Shown piece by piece: positions 17,462 through 26,079 of a DNA stretch of 64,000 nt; position 1 is the stretch's first letter, and each line of letters begins with the position of its first letter. The notes under the pieces were generated by a model. It was not told the origin of the DNA and did no database searches. It saw nothing but the letters and a program-made list of their open reading frames with translations. This stretch comes from Pararhizobium sp. A13 (lineage in GTDB: Bacteria > Pseudomonadota > Alphaproteobacteria > Rhizobiales > Rhizobiaceae), in the NCBI RefSeq assembly GCF_040126305.1, contig NZ_CP149510.1, positions 3,607,001 through 3,671,000 on the forward strand, in the 5' to 3' direction. Both the position numbers and the translations under genes were made by a program.

Positions 17462-18406
17462 TCAGGAACCGCTCTTCGGCAGGCCGGCCGGATTGGTCTG
17501 GGACTGGTCGACCGCTTCGGCGTCCAGGCTCCAGCGTTTCAGCACCTCGCCATATTTGCCACTCTTGATTAGATCGTTGATCGCCACGGTGATCGCATCG
17601 GCAAGACCCGCGCCTTTGCGGGTCGTGACCGCAATATCGGCGGTCAGCGGCCAGCCACCGCTAACGATGCCGACGAGCTTGGTCTGGTTATTGACGGAGG
17701 CGCTGTAGGCCTGTGTCGCGTTCGGATTGAATTCGACATCGGCGCGGCCGGACTGGAGGGCAAGGTCGCCCGCAGCGCTGTCATCATAATACTGCACCTC
17801 AACCGGTTTCAGACCGGCGGCAACATTCTGCCGGTCCCATTCCAGAATAATCTTTTCCTGGTTGGTGCCCGCGCCCGTGATGACCTTCAGGCCGGCGACA
17901 TCCTTCGGCTCCTTGATCTCGGCGATCTTGCTGTCAGCCTTGACGTAGAAGCCGAGCACGTCCTTGCGGTAGGTGGAGAAGTCGAATTTCTCCTTGCGCT
18001 CTTCCGTGACCGTGACGTTGCTGATCACCGCATCGTATTTGCCGGATGCAACGCCAAGCGGCCAGTCTGCCCAGGCGACGGACACGAGTTCCAGCTCCAA
18101 TCCGAGGGAATCCGCCAGCAGCGAAGCAAGATCGGGATCCGCGCCGACGACGGTCTTCGCGTCCGAAGCGTAAGTCGCTACCGGCGGATCCCAGGCGCTG
18201 ATGGCGACGGTGAACTTGCCCGGCGTCACGAACTTGAAATCGGGCGAGATCGCCTTAATCGCCGCTTCGTCCCTTTTGGCACCGACCCGGTTGGAGATAT
18301 CCGGGCTCAGGTCGAATTTCTCGGCCGCCAGCGCGGAGCCGAGGCCCAGCGCTGTAATGGTGACCACGCCTGCCATCAGAAGTTTAGCATGATGTAAGAA
18401 TGTCAT
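17462..18406 (-). CDS. Amino-acid ABC transporter binding protein, paralogue 2
   Basis: A 314-residue family 3 binding protein. The ATG at 18406 is chosen over 18421 and 18427 because GGAG stands nine bases before it. The signal peptide ends SALAAEKFDLSPD. It aligns along its whole length with the gene at 16445: TYASDAKTVVGADPD, AWADWPLGVASGKYDAVISN, VTEERKEKFDFSTYRKD. It is a tandem duplicate that has diverged. It lies 78 bases after the fused permease-ATPase gene. The two proteins may widen the ligand range of one transporter. Confidence 0.88.
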   Translation of the reverse strand: MTFLHHAKLLMAGVVTITALGLGSALAAEKFDLSPDISNRVGAKRDEAAIKAISPDFKFVTPGKFTVAISAWDPPVATYASDAKTVVGADPDLASLLADSLGLELELVSVAWADWPLGVASGKYDAVISNVTVTEERKEKFDFSTYRKDVLGFYVKADSKIAEIKEPKDVAGLKVITGAGTNQEKIILEWDRQNVAAGLKPVEVQYYDDSAAGDLALQSGRADVEFNPNATQAYSASVNNQTKLVGIVSGGWPLTADIAVTTRKGAGLADAITVAINDLIKSGKYGEVLKRWSLDAEAVDQSQTNPAGLPKSGS

Positions 18407-18484
18407 GATTCCCGTCTCCATTTTCATCTTATGGTTGTGAATGCTGATAGTCCCATCCCGTCCGCTCAAGCGACCGGGAATTTG

Positions 18485-20266
18485 CTAAAGAACTTTTGCG
18501 AGAAATTCGCGCGTGCGCGGATGGTCCGGTTGGCTGAAGATGCGGGCCGGCAGGCCCACCTCCAGAATGTGGCCACCCTCCATGAACACGATCGTATCGG
18601 CGACCTCGCGGGCAAACCCGACTTCGTGGGTGACGATGACGAGCGTCGTGCCAGTGCGCGCCAGCTCCTTGATGACGTCAAGCACCTCGCCGACGAGCTC
18701 CGGATCGAGGGCAGAGGTCGGCTCATCGAAAAGCAGCACCTTCGGCTTCAGCGCAAGCGCCCTGGCGATGGCAACGCGCTGCTGCTGACCGCCGGAAAGC
18801 TGGCGGGGATAGGCATCAATCTTGTCCGTGAGGCCGACGCGGGCGAGAAGCTCCCGCGCCAGTTCGGCCGCCTCGTTGCGATCAGTTCCCCGGACCTGCA
18901 TCGGTGCTTCGATCAGGTTTTCCAGGACGGTGAGGTGCGGGAACAAATTGAAATTCTGGAAGACCATGCCGATGTCGGCGCGGCGTTTCAGGATGTCCTT
19001 TTCCTTGAGCTCATAAAGCGTCTCGCCGTTCTGGCGGTAGCCCACGAGATCGCCATCGACGGAGATGAAGCCGCTGTCGACGCGCTCCAGATGATTGATG
19101 GCGCGCAGCAGCGTCGATTTCCCTGATCCGGATGGGCCGAGAATGGCCGTAACGCTGCCGGCAGGCAGAGTCAGGTCGATGGCATCCAGCACCTTCAGGG
19201 CACCGAAGCTTTTCGAGATGCCATGGACGCGCACCGTTCCGCCGGCTCTGAACAAGGGCGCATCGCTGAAACCGGCCTTTCGCTCGATCTGCCTGCTTGT
19301 GCCGCCCGTCTGTTGCGGCAGCCGGTCTCGGAAACGGGCGAAGAAGGCCTCGAAAGGCAGGGGCGCCGGATTGCGGACGGCGCCTCTGGAGAAATAGCGC
19401 TCGATATAGTGCTGCGCGATCGAGAGCGCGGTCATGATGACCAGATACCAGGCCGTCGCCACCATCAGCAGCGGGATGACTTCGAGGTTGCGGCGGTAGA
19501 TAACCTGCACCGTGTAGAAGAGCTCCGGCAGAGCGAGCACGTAGACCATCGACGTGCTTTTCGCCAGACCGATGATCTCGTTGAAGCCGGTCGGCAGGAT
19601 CGATCGCATGGCCTGCGGCAACACGATGCGGAACACCTGGCGGCGGCGCGGAAGCCCGAGGGCCGCAGCTGCTTCGAGTTGCCCCTGATCGACGGACAGG
19701 ATGCCGCCACGCACGATTTCGCAGAAGAATGCGGACTGGTTCAGCGTCAGGCCGAGGAACGCGGCTGCAAAGGGTGTCAGCAATTGCACGGTAGGGTAAT
19801 CAATTAGTACCGTATCGGTGAACGGCACGCCGATCCGGATCGTCTCGTAGAGATAGCCGAGATTGTTAAGCACCAGAAGAAGTACAATCAGCGGGATCGA
19901 GCGTAGCAGCCAGACATACCCCCATGACAGGCCTGACAGCAGCGGTGACTTCGACACCCGGGCGAGCGCCAGCGCTGTCCCCAGCACCGAACCAGATATC
20001 GTGGCGAGTGCCGTCAGCAACAAGGTCCGGCCCAGGCCTGCGAGAACCGGTTCGGCGAAGAACCACTCGGCAAAGACACTCCAGCCCCAGCGTGGATTGG
20101 TGAACGTCGAGTAGAGCACGGCGGCGATGACGATCGCCGCAAACACCGTGCCGACAAGGCGGCCGGGATGGCGCGCGGGCACGATCCGGTAGAGCGAGTA
20201 GTCCTGTTTGTGGTCCGCCGTCCTGTGGCCGGGTTCGATACCCGCGAAATCTGTCGTCAGTGCCAT
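18485..20266 (-). CDS. Fused amino-acid ABC permease and ATP-binding protein
   Basis: A 593-residue fusion. Residues 1-300 form a HisM-type permease (LLRSIPLIVLLLVLNNLGYL, then the EAA loop near 195 with AAAALGLPRRRQVFRIVLPQ). A linker of about 60 residues follows. Residues 340-593 form the ATPase, with GPSGSGKST, MVFQNFNLFPH, LSGGQQQRVAIARAL and VLLFDEPTSALD. These are normally two genes. The fusion gives one polypeptide per half-transporter and works with the two binding proteins that follow. In B. subtilis the matching functions are YtmL/M (permeases) and YtmN (ATPase). It may also serve the ATPase-less permease at 13299. Confidence 0.92.
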   Translation of the reverse strand: MALTTDFAGIEPGHRTADHKQDYSLYRIVPARHPGRLVGTVFAAIVIAAVLYSTFTNPRWGWSVFAEWFFAEPVLAGLGRTLLLTALATISGSVLGTALALARVSKSPLLSGLSWGYVWLLRSIPLIVLLLVLNNLGYLYETIRIGVPFTDTVLIDYPTVQLLTPFAAAFLGLTLNQSAFFCEIVRGGILSVDQGQLEAAAALGLPRRRQVFRIVLPQAMRSILPTGFNEIIGLAKSTSMVYVLALPELFYTVQVIYRRNLEVIPLLMVATAWYLVIMTALSIAQHYIERYFSRGAVRNPAPLPFEAFFARFRDRLPQQTGGTSRQIERKAGFSDAPLFRAGGTVRVHGISKSFGALKVLDAIDLTLPAGSVTAILGPSGSGKSTLLRAINHLERVDSGFISVDGDLVGYRQNGETLYELKEKDILKRRADIGMVFQNFNLFPHLTVLENLIEAPMQVRGTDRNEAAELARELLARVGLTDKIDAYPRQLSGGQQQRVAIARALALKPKVLLFDEPTSALDPELVGEVLDVIKELARTGTTLVIVTHEVGFAREVADTIVFMEGGHILEVGLPARIFSQPDHPRTREFLAKVL

Positions 20267-20296
20267 GGCCTTCCCCTTGTGGATTCTGCCGAATAT

Positions 20297-20851
20297 TCAG
20301 CGATGTCCAGTGGCCTGCTGAAGCGGCCGTTCTGCCCGCACGATCCCTGCCGCACCTGCGGTCGCGAGATGGCCGATCTGCTTTTCGAACGGCAGCGTCC
20401 TGTAGACTTCCGGATCGACCTTGATGTCGAACAGGGCCGTGTAGCCGTATTTCAGGTAGAGCCCGACCGCCTCCGGCTGGCGAAAGCCGGTGGTCAGATA
20501 GACCCGGGAATAGCCCTGGCGTGCCGCTTGCACCTCGAGTTCGACCAGAACTTTCACGGCCAGCCCCTGCCGGCGCAGATCGGAACGTGTCCAGATGCGT
20601 TTGAACTCGGCAGTGTGATCGTCGTAATGTTTGAAGGCTCCGCCGCCGATCGTTTCGCCATTGCGCAGCAGAAGCAGAAAATTGCCATGCGGCGGCGCGA
20701 AAGCCTCGGCCGGATAGCGGTTCATCTCTTCGGCAGCCCCCGCTGCGCTGAAGTAAGACCCGTAACGGCTGTCATATTCGAAGGTCAGTTCGTCGATCAG
20801 AGGCTTTGCGCGTGGATCGAGGGGCGTCGTGTAGAGAAACGTATCGACCAT
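20297..20851 (-). CDS. GNAT-family N-acetyltransferase
   Basis: A 184-residue acetyltransferase. The ATG at 20851 with AGGA nine bases upstream is chosen; a longer frame overlaps the amidohydrolase gene. The acetyl-CoA motif A is seen in KRIWTRSDLRRQGLAVKVLVEL (R-x-x-G-x-A) near residues 90-110, followed by YLTTGFRQPEAVGLYLKYGY. In Bacillus salvage operons a GNAT enzyme (YtmI/SnaA or YxeL/SnaB) acetylates the amino group of S-substituted cysteines before oxidation. Its place between an amidohydrolase and a transporter supports the same role here (inference). Confidence 0.85.
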   Translation of the reverse strand: MVDTFLYTTPLDPRAKPLIDELTFEYDSRYGSYFSAAGAAEEMNRYPAEAFAPPHGNFLLLLRNGETIGGGAFKHYDDHTAEFKRIWTRSDLRRQGLAVKVLVELEVQAARQGYSRVYLTTGFRQPEAVGLYLKYGYTALFDIKVDPEVYRTLPFEKQIGHLATAGAAGIVRAERPLQQATGHR

Positions 20852-20873
20852 GTCGCCAATCCTGTTGATGTCT

Positions 20874-22061
20874 TCAGTTGAGAAAGGTTTCCGCCAGCCG
20901 CACCCAGTAGCGGGCGGCGGGTGCGATGATCGCGTCGTCGAAATCGTAGTGGGCGCTATGCAGAGGCGCCGTGTCGCCGTTGCCGACGAACAGGTAGCTG
21001 CCCGGCTTGGCTTGCAGCATGAAGGCGAAATCCTCGCTGGCCGTGCGCGGCTTGAACCCCTCCTCCACCCTCGCCGGACCAAACGTGTCGAGGGCGACCT
21101 GCCGTGCGAAACCTGTCTCGCCGCCATGGTTGATCAGCGCCGGGAAGCCCAGCCTGTAGTCCACCTCCGCCACGGCTCCGAAACTCTCGGCTTGCGCTCG
21201 CGCAAGCGCCGGAATGCGCTGCTGGAGTTGCTGGCGGACGGTTTCGGTGAAGGCCCGCATAGTGAGCTTCAGCTCGACGCTTTCGGGGATGACGTTCGAA
21301 GCCGAACCCGCATGGATTGATCCGACCGTCGCCACCGCCATTTCCTGCGGATCGACATTGCGCGAGACCACGCTCTGCAGCGCGGTTATAAACGAGGCGG
21401 AGGCAAGTACCGGATCGACGGCGCGATGCGGTTCGGCCCCATGGCCGCCCTTGCCGACGATCCGGATCTTGGCCTGGTCTACCGAGGCCATCGCGGCACC
21501 GGCGACGAAGCCGAACTGCCCTGACGGCACGCCCGGCCAGTTGTGCAGCCCGAAGACCGCGTCGACGGGAAAGCGTTCGAACAGCCCTTCCGAGATCATC
21601 TTGCGGGCACCGGCGCCGATTTCCTCGGCCGGCTGGAAGATCAGGTGAAGCGTGCCGTTGAAGGTGCCGCTTTCGGCAAGATAGCGCGCGGCCGTGAGAA
21701 GGATCGTCGTATGACCGTCATGGCCGCAGGCATGCATGACGCCGGGGTTATTGCTGGCATAGGCAAGCTCCGTCGCCTCCTCGATCGGCAGCGCATCCAT
21801 GTCCGCGCGGATACCAATCCGGCGCTCGCCGTTACCGCGCTTCAGCGTGGCGACAAGTCCCGTTCCAGCAATGCCCGCTGTGACCTCATAGCCCCAGGAG
21901 GAGAGATGGGAGGCAATGAGCTTGCTGGTGCGGCGCTCCTGAAAGGCAAGCTCCGGATACTGGTGCAGATCGTGGCGGAGCGCGACAATCTCATCGAGAT
22001 AGGCAGCGATGCCTCGCTCTATCGGATCGTTCAGGCGCGGTGTCTGTGCGATGACGTTCAT
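20874..22061 (-). CDS. M20-family N-acyl-amino-acid amidohydrolase
   Basis: A 395-residue metallopeptidase-like hydrolase of the HipO/YtnL/YxeP group. Metal and catalytic landmarks are RADMDALPIEE, HACGHDGHTT, the pair QPAEEIGAGA (acid/base and metal ligands), GLHNWPG, and a C-terminal H in DTAPLHSAHYDFDD. The group removes acyl groups from N-acyl amino acids in the cytoplasm. In the Bacillus pathway such an enzyme (SndA) deacetylates N-acetylcysteine at the last step. It is 17 bases downstream of an NtaA-type monooxygenase and 22 bases upstream of the acetyltransferase. The role is inferred from this pairing. Confidence 0.9.
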   Translation of the reverse strand: MNVIAQTPRLNDPIERGIAAYLDEIVALRHDLHQYPELAFQERRTSKLIASHLSSWGYEVTAGIAGTGLVATLKRGNGERRIGIRADMDALPIEEATELAYASNNPGVMHACGHDGHTTILLTAARYLAESGTFNGTLHLIFQPAEEIGAGARKMISEGLFERFPVDAVFGLHNWPGVPSGQFGFVAGAAMASVDQAKIRIVGKGGHGAEPHRAVDPVLASASFITALQSVVSRNVDPQEMAVATVGSIHAGSASNVIPESVELKLTMRAFTETVRQQLQQRIPALARAQAESFGAVAEVDYRLGFPALINHGGETGFARQVALDTFGPARVEEGFKPRTASEDFAFMLQAKPGSYLFVGNGDTAPLHSAHYDFDDAIIAPAARYWVRLAETFLN

Positions 22062-22078
22062 GGCCGTTTCCCGGCGCC

Positions 22079-23428
22079 TCAGGCGCCGACCGCCTTTCCG
22101 CGCTCGATGTCTTCCGCGGGGGCAGCGTAGCGGCTCTCGCGATACGGAAGGCCCAGATGGTCGCGCAACGTCTCGCCTTTGAGCTCCGGATTGAAATAGC
22201 CACGCTCGTCCAGGATCGGCAGGACGTGTGTCGCAAAATCATCGAGCCCTTGGGCGATCACGGGGAAGCCAAGGATGAAGCCATCGGCTGCCCCCTCCTC
22301 TACCCAGCGGATGATCTCGTCGGCGATATGGTCCGCCGTGCCGATGAAGGCCGTCCGCGGGGTTGCGACATCGAGGGCGATTTCACGCAAGGTGAGGTTC
22401 TGCTCGCGCGCGGTCTTCTTGATGCGGTCAGTGGTGGCGCGGAAGCTGTTCTTGCCGATATCGCCGATATCCGGGAAGGCCTCGTCGAGCGGATAGACGC
22501 TGAAATCGTGATGATCGAAAAAGCGGCCCAGATAAAGCAGCGCCTCCTCGATGGTGACGAGGTTGCGAATCGACTGATATTTCCGCTCCGCCTCTTCCGG
22601 CGTTGCGCCGACGATCGGCCCGATGCCGGGATAGATGCCTATCGCGGCGCCGGGGCGCCCCTGCGCGATCGCGCTCTGTTTCACCTGCTTGTGAAAGACC
22701 TTCGCGTCCTCGATTGGCCCGCCATTGGTGAAGACGGCATCGGCATGCTTGCCGGCCAGTTTTATGCCGGAATCGGAGGCCCCTGCCTGGAAGACGACCG
22801 GCTGGCCCTGTCTCGAACGGCCGATATTCAGCGGCCCCTCGACCCTAAAGAAGCGGCCCTTGTGGTCGAGCCTGTGCAGTTTCGACTTGTCGGCATAGAC
22901 ACCCGTTTCCCGGTTGCGGACAAAGGCGTCGTCGTCCCAGGAATCCCACAGGCCCTTGATGACGTCGAGGTATTCGTCGGCGATCTCGTAGCGCAGTTCG
23001 TGTTCGGGATGCTCGCGGCTGTAGTTGCGCCCCGACCCTTCGAGCGGAGTCGTTACCGCGTTCCAGCCCGCCCTTCCGCCACTGATCAGGTCGATCGTTG
23101 CGAACTGACGGGCGACCGTGAACGGATCGCTGTAGGACGTCGAAACCGTGCCGACGAGGCCGATCTTCGAGGTCGATGCCGCAAGGGCGGAAAGAACGGA
23201 GATCGGCTCGAACCGGTTGAGGAAGTGCGGGATCGACTGTGCGTTGATGTAGAGGCCATCGGCGACGAATGCGAATGCGATCCCTGCAGCTTCGGCTCTG
23301 CGGGCGATATTGACGAAGAACTCGAAATTGACGCTCGCGTCGGCAGGTCCACTCGGGTGCTTCCAGGCATTCATATGGCCACCGGGACCCTGCAGCATGA
23401 TGCCGAACGAAATATGTTTCTGAACCAT
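22079..23428 (-). CDS. LLM-class flavin monooxygenase, NtaA/YxeK/CmoJ-like
   Basis: A 449-residue enzyme of the NtaA/SnaA/DszA group. It begins ISFGIMLQGPGGHMNAWKHP, a typical start for this subgroup. It also has FAFVADGLYI, GRAGWNAVTTPLEGSGRNY and PVVFQAGASDSGIKLAGKHADAVF. CmoJ and YxeK of B. subtilis are members that oxidise N-acetyl-S-alkyl-cysteines so that the C-S bond breaks. The neighbouring amidohydrolase and acetyltransferase genes make that the best guess. A two-component partner reductase would be needed; none is in this operon. Confidence 0.9.
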   Translation of the reverse strand: MVQKHISFGIMLQGPGGHMNAWKHPSGPADASVNFEFFVNIARRAEAAGIAFAFVADGLYINAQSIPHFLNRFEPISVLSALAASTSKIGLVGTVSTSYSDPFTVARQFATIDLISGGRAGWNAVTTPLEGSGRNYSREHPEHELRYEIADEYLDVIKGLWDSWDDDAFVRNRETGVYADKSKLHRLDHKGRFFRVEGPLNIGRSRQGQPVVFQAGASDSGIKLAGKHADAVFTNGGPIEDAKVFHKQVKQSAIAQGRPGAAIGIYPGIGPIVGATPEEAERKYQSIRNLVTIEEALLYLGRFFDHHDFSVYPLDEAFPDIGDIGKNSFRATTDRIKKTAREQNLTLREIALDVATPRTAFIGTADHIADEIIRWVEEGAADGFILGFPVIAQGLDDFATHVLPILDERGYFNPELKGETLRDHLGLPYRESRYAAPAEDIERGKAVGA

Positions 23429-23451
23429 CGGATCAATCCTTTTGCGAAAAA

Positions 23452-24444
23452 TCAGGCGGCGAGCGAAAGCCGCTCCTTGGCGAGACGTTCGATGGAGGCG
23501 AAGCGCTCGGCCGCGCCGAGTGCTGGCGTTTCGATGATGAATTCGGCGACGCCGTACCGGCTGTGCAGGTCATCGAGCTGTGCGCGAACCTCCGCGGCGG
23601 TACCGTGAAGCACGCTCGGCACCCTTGCTTCGAGCCGATCGATGCCGACGCCTGCCTGGCGTGCGTATTCGGCGGCCTGTTCCTCGCTGCCGACATTGAC
23701 GCTTCTGCCGTCGCTGAGGAAAACCTTGAAAATGCGGAGATCCGCAACCGCCTTTCGCGCGACACTCGCGTTTTCAGCTGCATAGGCCGCAAGCGCCAGG
23801 ATCGGAGTTTTGCCGCCACTTGCCCGCGAATATGCATCGAAGGTTTTGCTCAGGTTTTCCGGATCACCGTTCAGCTGACCGGCAAAGACCAGTCGCCAGC
23901 CCTTAGCTGCGGCCAGTTCGGCACTTTCGACGCTTGCGCCAAGAAGGAAACGCTCGGGTGCGGCCGGCGGAAACGGGGTGGCATGCGGGCCTTCGTGGTC
24001 AAGATCGGCCGCAAGATATGTATTGATGTCGGAAAGCTGATCGGCAAAATCCGGCTTTCTGGCCGGATCGACCCCCGCCTGCAGAGCACTGGTCGAGAGT
24101 GGAAAACCGCCCGGCGCCTTGCCGACGCCCAGGTCGACGCGCTCGGGGGCGAGCGAAGCCAGAAGATTGAAAGTCTCAGCAACCTTATAGGCACTGTAGT
24201 GCTGAAGCATGACGCCGCCTGAACCGACGCGGATCCTCGCCGTTTTGGCGAGAAGATACGCAATCAGTGTCTCCGGCGCAGAACTTGCCACATTGGACAT
24301 GTTGTGATGCTCGGCGACCCAAAACCGGTGGTAACCGAGTTCCTCCGCCTTTACCGCAAGCCTGACCGTTGTGCGCAGCGCATCTGCCGCGGTACCGCCC
24401 TCTTCGATAGGGCTTTTGTCGAGAAGACTGAGGAGGTATGGCAT
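23452..24444 (-). CDS. LLM-class flavin monooxygenase, MsnO8/YtmO-like
   Basis: A 330-residue luciferase-like protein. It begins with the subgroup motif LSLLDKSPIEEG and has ELGYHRFWVAEHHNMSNVASSAPE, then RIRVGSGGVMLQHYSAYKVAE. These are marks of the MsnO8 branch that includes YtmO (CmoO), a member of the B. subtilis ytm operon. The ATG at 24444 follows GGGGG by about five bases; an in-frame ATG at 24474 is less likely. It is the first gene of an eight-gene minus-strand operon with gaps of 15-78 bases. Confidence 0.88.
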   Translation of the reverse strand: MPYLLSLLDKSPIEEGGTAADALRTTVRLAVKAEELGYHRFWVAEHHNMSNVASSAPETLIAYLLAKTARIRVGSGGVMLQHYSAYKVAETFNLLASLAPERVDLGVGKAPGGFPLSTSALQAGVDPARKPDFADQLSDINTYLAADLDHEGPHATPFPPAAPERFLLGASVESAELAAAKGWRLVFAGQLNGDPENLSKTFDAYSRASGGKTPILALAAYAAENASVARKAVADLRIFKVFLSDGRSVNVGSEEQAAEYARQAGVGIDRLEARVPSVLHGTAAEVRAQLDDLHSRYGVAEFIIETPALGAAERFASIERLAKERLSLAA

Positions 24445-24486
24445 AAAGCCCCCGATCCCTTCACTAGGTTGCAAAACTTAGTATAT

Positions 24487-24498
24487 AAAATCAGTAGA
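24487..24498. promoter_or_regulatory. AAAATCAGTAGA element upstream of the monooxygenase operon
   Basis: This 12-mer stands 43-54 bases before the operon start at 24444, inside AT-rich DNA (24470-24520). It matches the element before metQ (3163-3174) with one mismatch. The nearby TATATAAAAT resembles the second element at 15072-15091. Confidence 0.25.
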
Positions 24499-24587
24499 CA
24501 ATATGGTTTTTAAGAAATGACATTCTCTTTGGGGAGAGGTAGGGGGAAAAAGTCACCGCGCTTAGGAGGCAAGAAGCGATACTATCG

Positions 24588-24711
24588 GAACCGACAAGTC
24601 TCGGAACCACAGGCCTAACCGGCCGCGGTTACCTGATGGCCGCCGAGACCGGCGCCACGCTTTCCGGTATGGAATGCCCTGGCAAATACACGCTTGCGCC
24701 GCAAGGTCGCC
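24588..24711 (+). pseudogene. Possible relic of an FAD-binding succinate dehydrogenase/fumarate reductase-like protein
   Basis: One frame reads GLTGRGYLMAAETGATLSGM and then a short tail ending TLAPQG. This resembles the LTGDGYLMAAEAGAELSGMEF segment of FrdA/SdhA-like flavoproteins. There is no start, no cofactor-binding motif and no continuation. I regard it as a fragment; the match is short. Confidence 0.3.
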
Positions 24712-24720
24712 TCTCAACTT

Positions 24721-25054
24721 GGAGAAGAGTTAGTGATGTCGCTCCAGATGAGGATGCCGGCCGACATCGCAGGCCGACGTCACAGTCGAGTGGTCGGTGA
24801 AACCGAAGACCTTCAGGCCAAGCATGACGAACTGTGCGGGCCAAAGGAGCTTCCAACGCTGCGGGAGTAACCTGCCGTGATTTGGGCAGGCCGAATCACC
24901 CCACGGCAAATGGAAATCAGACAGAAGCGGGAACGGACTGAGAACACGAAGCTGTCGCCCGAACGACCGGGACCTAGCGGTGACGTGGCGACAAGATCGT
25001 GATATGGCTTCCAACTTGAATATTGATTTCACCTCTTCAAAGAAAAGAGGGAAA
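24721..25054. other. Intergenic stretch, no gene seen
   Basis: I see no supported gene here. A small hairpin CCTCTT-N7-AAGAGG (25032-25050) lies just before the left tRNA-Lys repeat. Confidence 0.4.
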
Positions 25055-25100
25055 TGGTGGGTGATCACGGGCTCGAACCGTGGACCCGCTGATTAAGAGT
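25055..25100 (-). repeat. Left att-like repeat: 3' half of tRNA-Lys(CTT)
   Basis: These 46 bases are identical to 28306-28351, which form the 3' half of the intact tRNA-Lys gene including CCA, acceptor arm, T-arm, variable loop and part of the anticodon arm. Identity stops abruptly on both sides. Such a duplicated tRNA 3' end is the normal footprint of a tyrosine-integrase element, and a truncated integrase lies between the two copies. Confidence 0.85.
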
Positions 25101-25141
25101 AATCAATATATTTCTGCGCACCCTGAAAAACAGGGATTGTG

Positions 25142-25202
25142 GTTTCCAACGGCACCTCTACATGGCACTAGAAAGCCCGTGAACAAAACGGGAATTGGAA
25201 AC
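25142..25202. repeat. TTGGAAAC sites near the left att repeat
   Basis: GTTTCCAA (25142-25149) and TTGGAAAC (25195-25202) form an inverted pair. Three more copies lie at 28220-28248 next to the other att repeat. They may be arm-type integrase or excisionase binding sites. The stretch 25101-25470 otherwise shows no gene. Confidence 0.4.
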
Positions 25203-25474
25203 TACCCCAGAGAGCCATCTTACAGATCCCTCCCTCTAATTCAAATGCTGCAAGTCGTGGCCGGAAGAGATCGGCATCGACCGGGCATATTGCTACTCTG
25301 CCAGTCTTGCCGCTATCGCAAACTGACCTACATTAAAAATCAGGCAGTCCCTCGCGCCGTTGACCACGGATGTACTGGCAGCGGCGTGAGACGACCACGG
25401 AAGGTCAGGTAGTCACCCGGCCCTTTTCTTTGAGCCGTGTTGACTCCCCCGCCTGTCCGTGGCCTTGACCGGCG

Positions 25475-25603
25475 CCGGAGCACGCCGCCGAGATCGCTGA
25501 AAGACGGCACGACATAATACGCGGCCGTGGCAAAATTCGGATAGTGCTGAAGGAGTTGGATGCCTGGCTGGCGTCGCTCGGAAAGGCCGGACCTGTCAAC
25601 TAG
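25475..25603 (+). pseudogene. Possible relic of a small helix-turn-helix/excisionase-like protein
   Basis: The last 42 codons of an open frame read like the tail of a small AlpA/excisionase-type protein (RGRGKIRIVLKELDAWLASL), ending in a stop at 25601. The frame is closed upstream and has no start. The match is by look only. The DNA from 25604 to 25800 shows nothing further. Confidence 0.25.
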
Positions 25604-25800
25604 CGATAATGAGCTTTGCGCTGTCGAACGGCTCTCGGAACATTCATCCCAGAACTTGGTTTAGGTTGTGATCGTCGCCCTTACGCTCGCTCGTAATCAG
25701 CACCGGTCACTCCTTGAGAAAATCGCTTTCCTTGGCACGGGGTCTTTTTCGAGGATGTTGGAAAGGCCGCCAAAAACGAATGAACCGGAGGGCGAGTAAT

Positions 25801-26079
25801 ATGAAAAAGTTAATTTCAGGCTGCGCCATCCTACTCACACTAACGGGTTGTGTAGCAGCATACGACGCGGGGCCGGTTCGACCTATACCCGGAAGTATCA
25901 CCTATGGCGGCCATCAACCGCGCACGAAATTGACGAAAGCGCCAATTGGCAGCACGTTCACTAACCAGATCATCGACGAGTACGGCCTTATGGCCATTGA
26001 GACTTACAGGATAGAGCCGGACCGCTCACTCACGCTTATCCGGCGCGATCATAAGTGGGACTTTTTTGACTTCGATTGA
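25801..26079 (+). CDS. Small putative lipoprotein of unknown function
   Basis: A 92-residue protein with a lysine-rich start, a hydrophobic core and the lipobox LTGC (Cys17), so it should be lipid-anchored after cleavage before the cysteine. The rest (ARG- and aromatic-rich, ending KWDFFDFD) matches no family I know. GGAGGG lies about nine bases before the ATG. It sits alone in the decayed element between the tRNA-Lys repeats and may be cargo. No gene follows for about 230 bases. Confidence 0.6.
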   Translation: MKKLISGCAILLTLTGCVAAYDAGPVRPIPGSITYGGHQPRTKLTKAPIGSTFTNQIIDEYGLMAIETYRIEPDRSLTLIRRDHKWDFFDFD

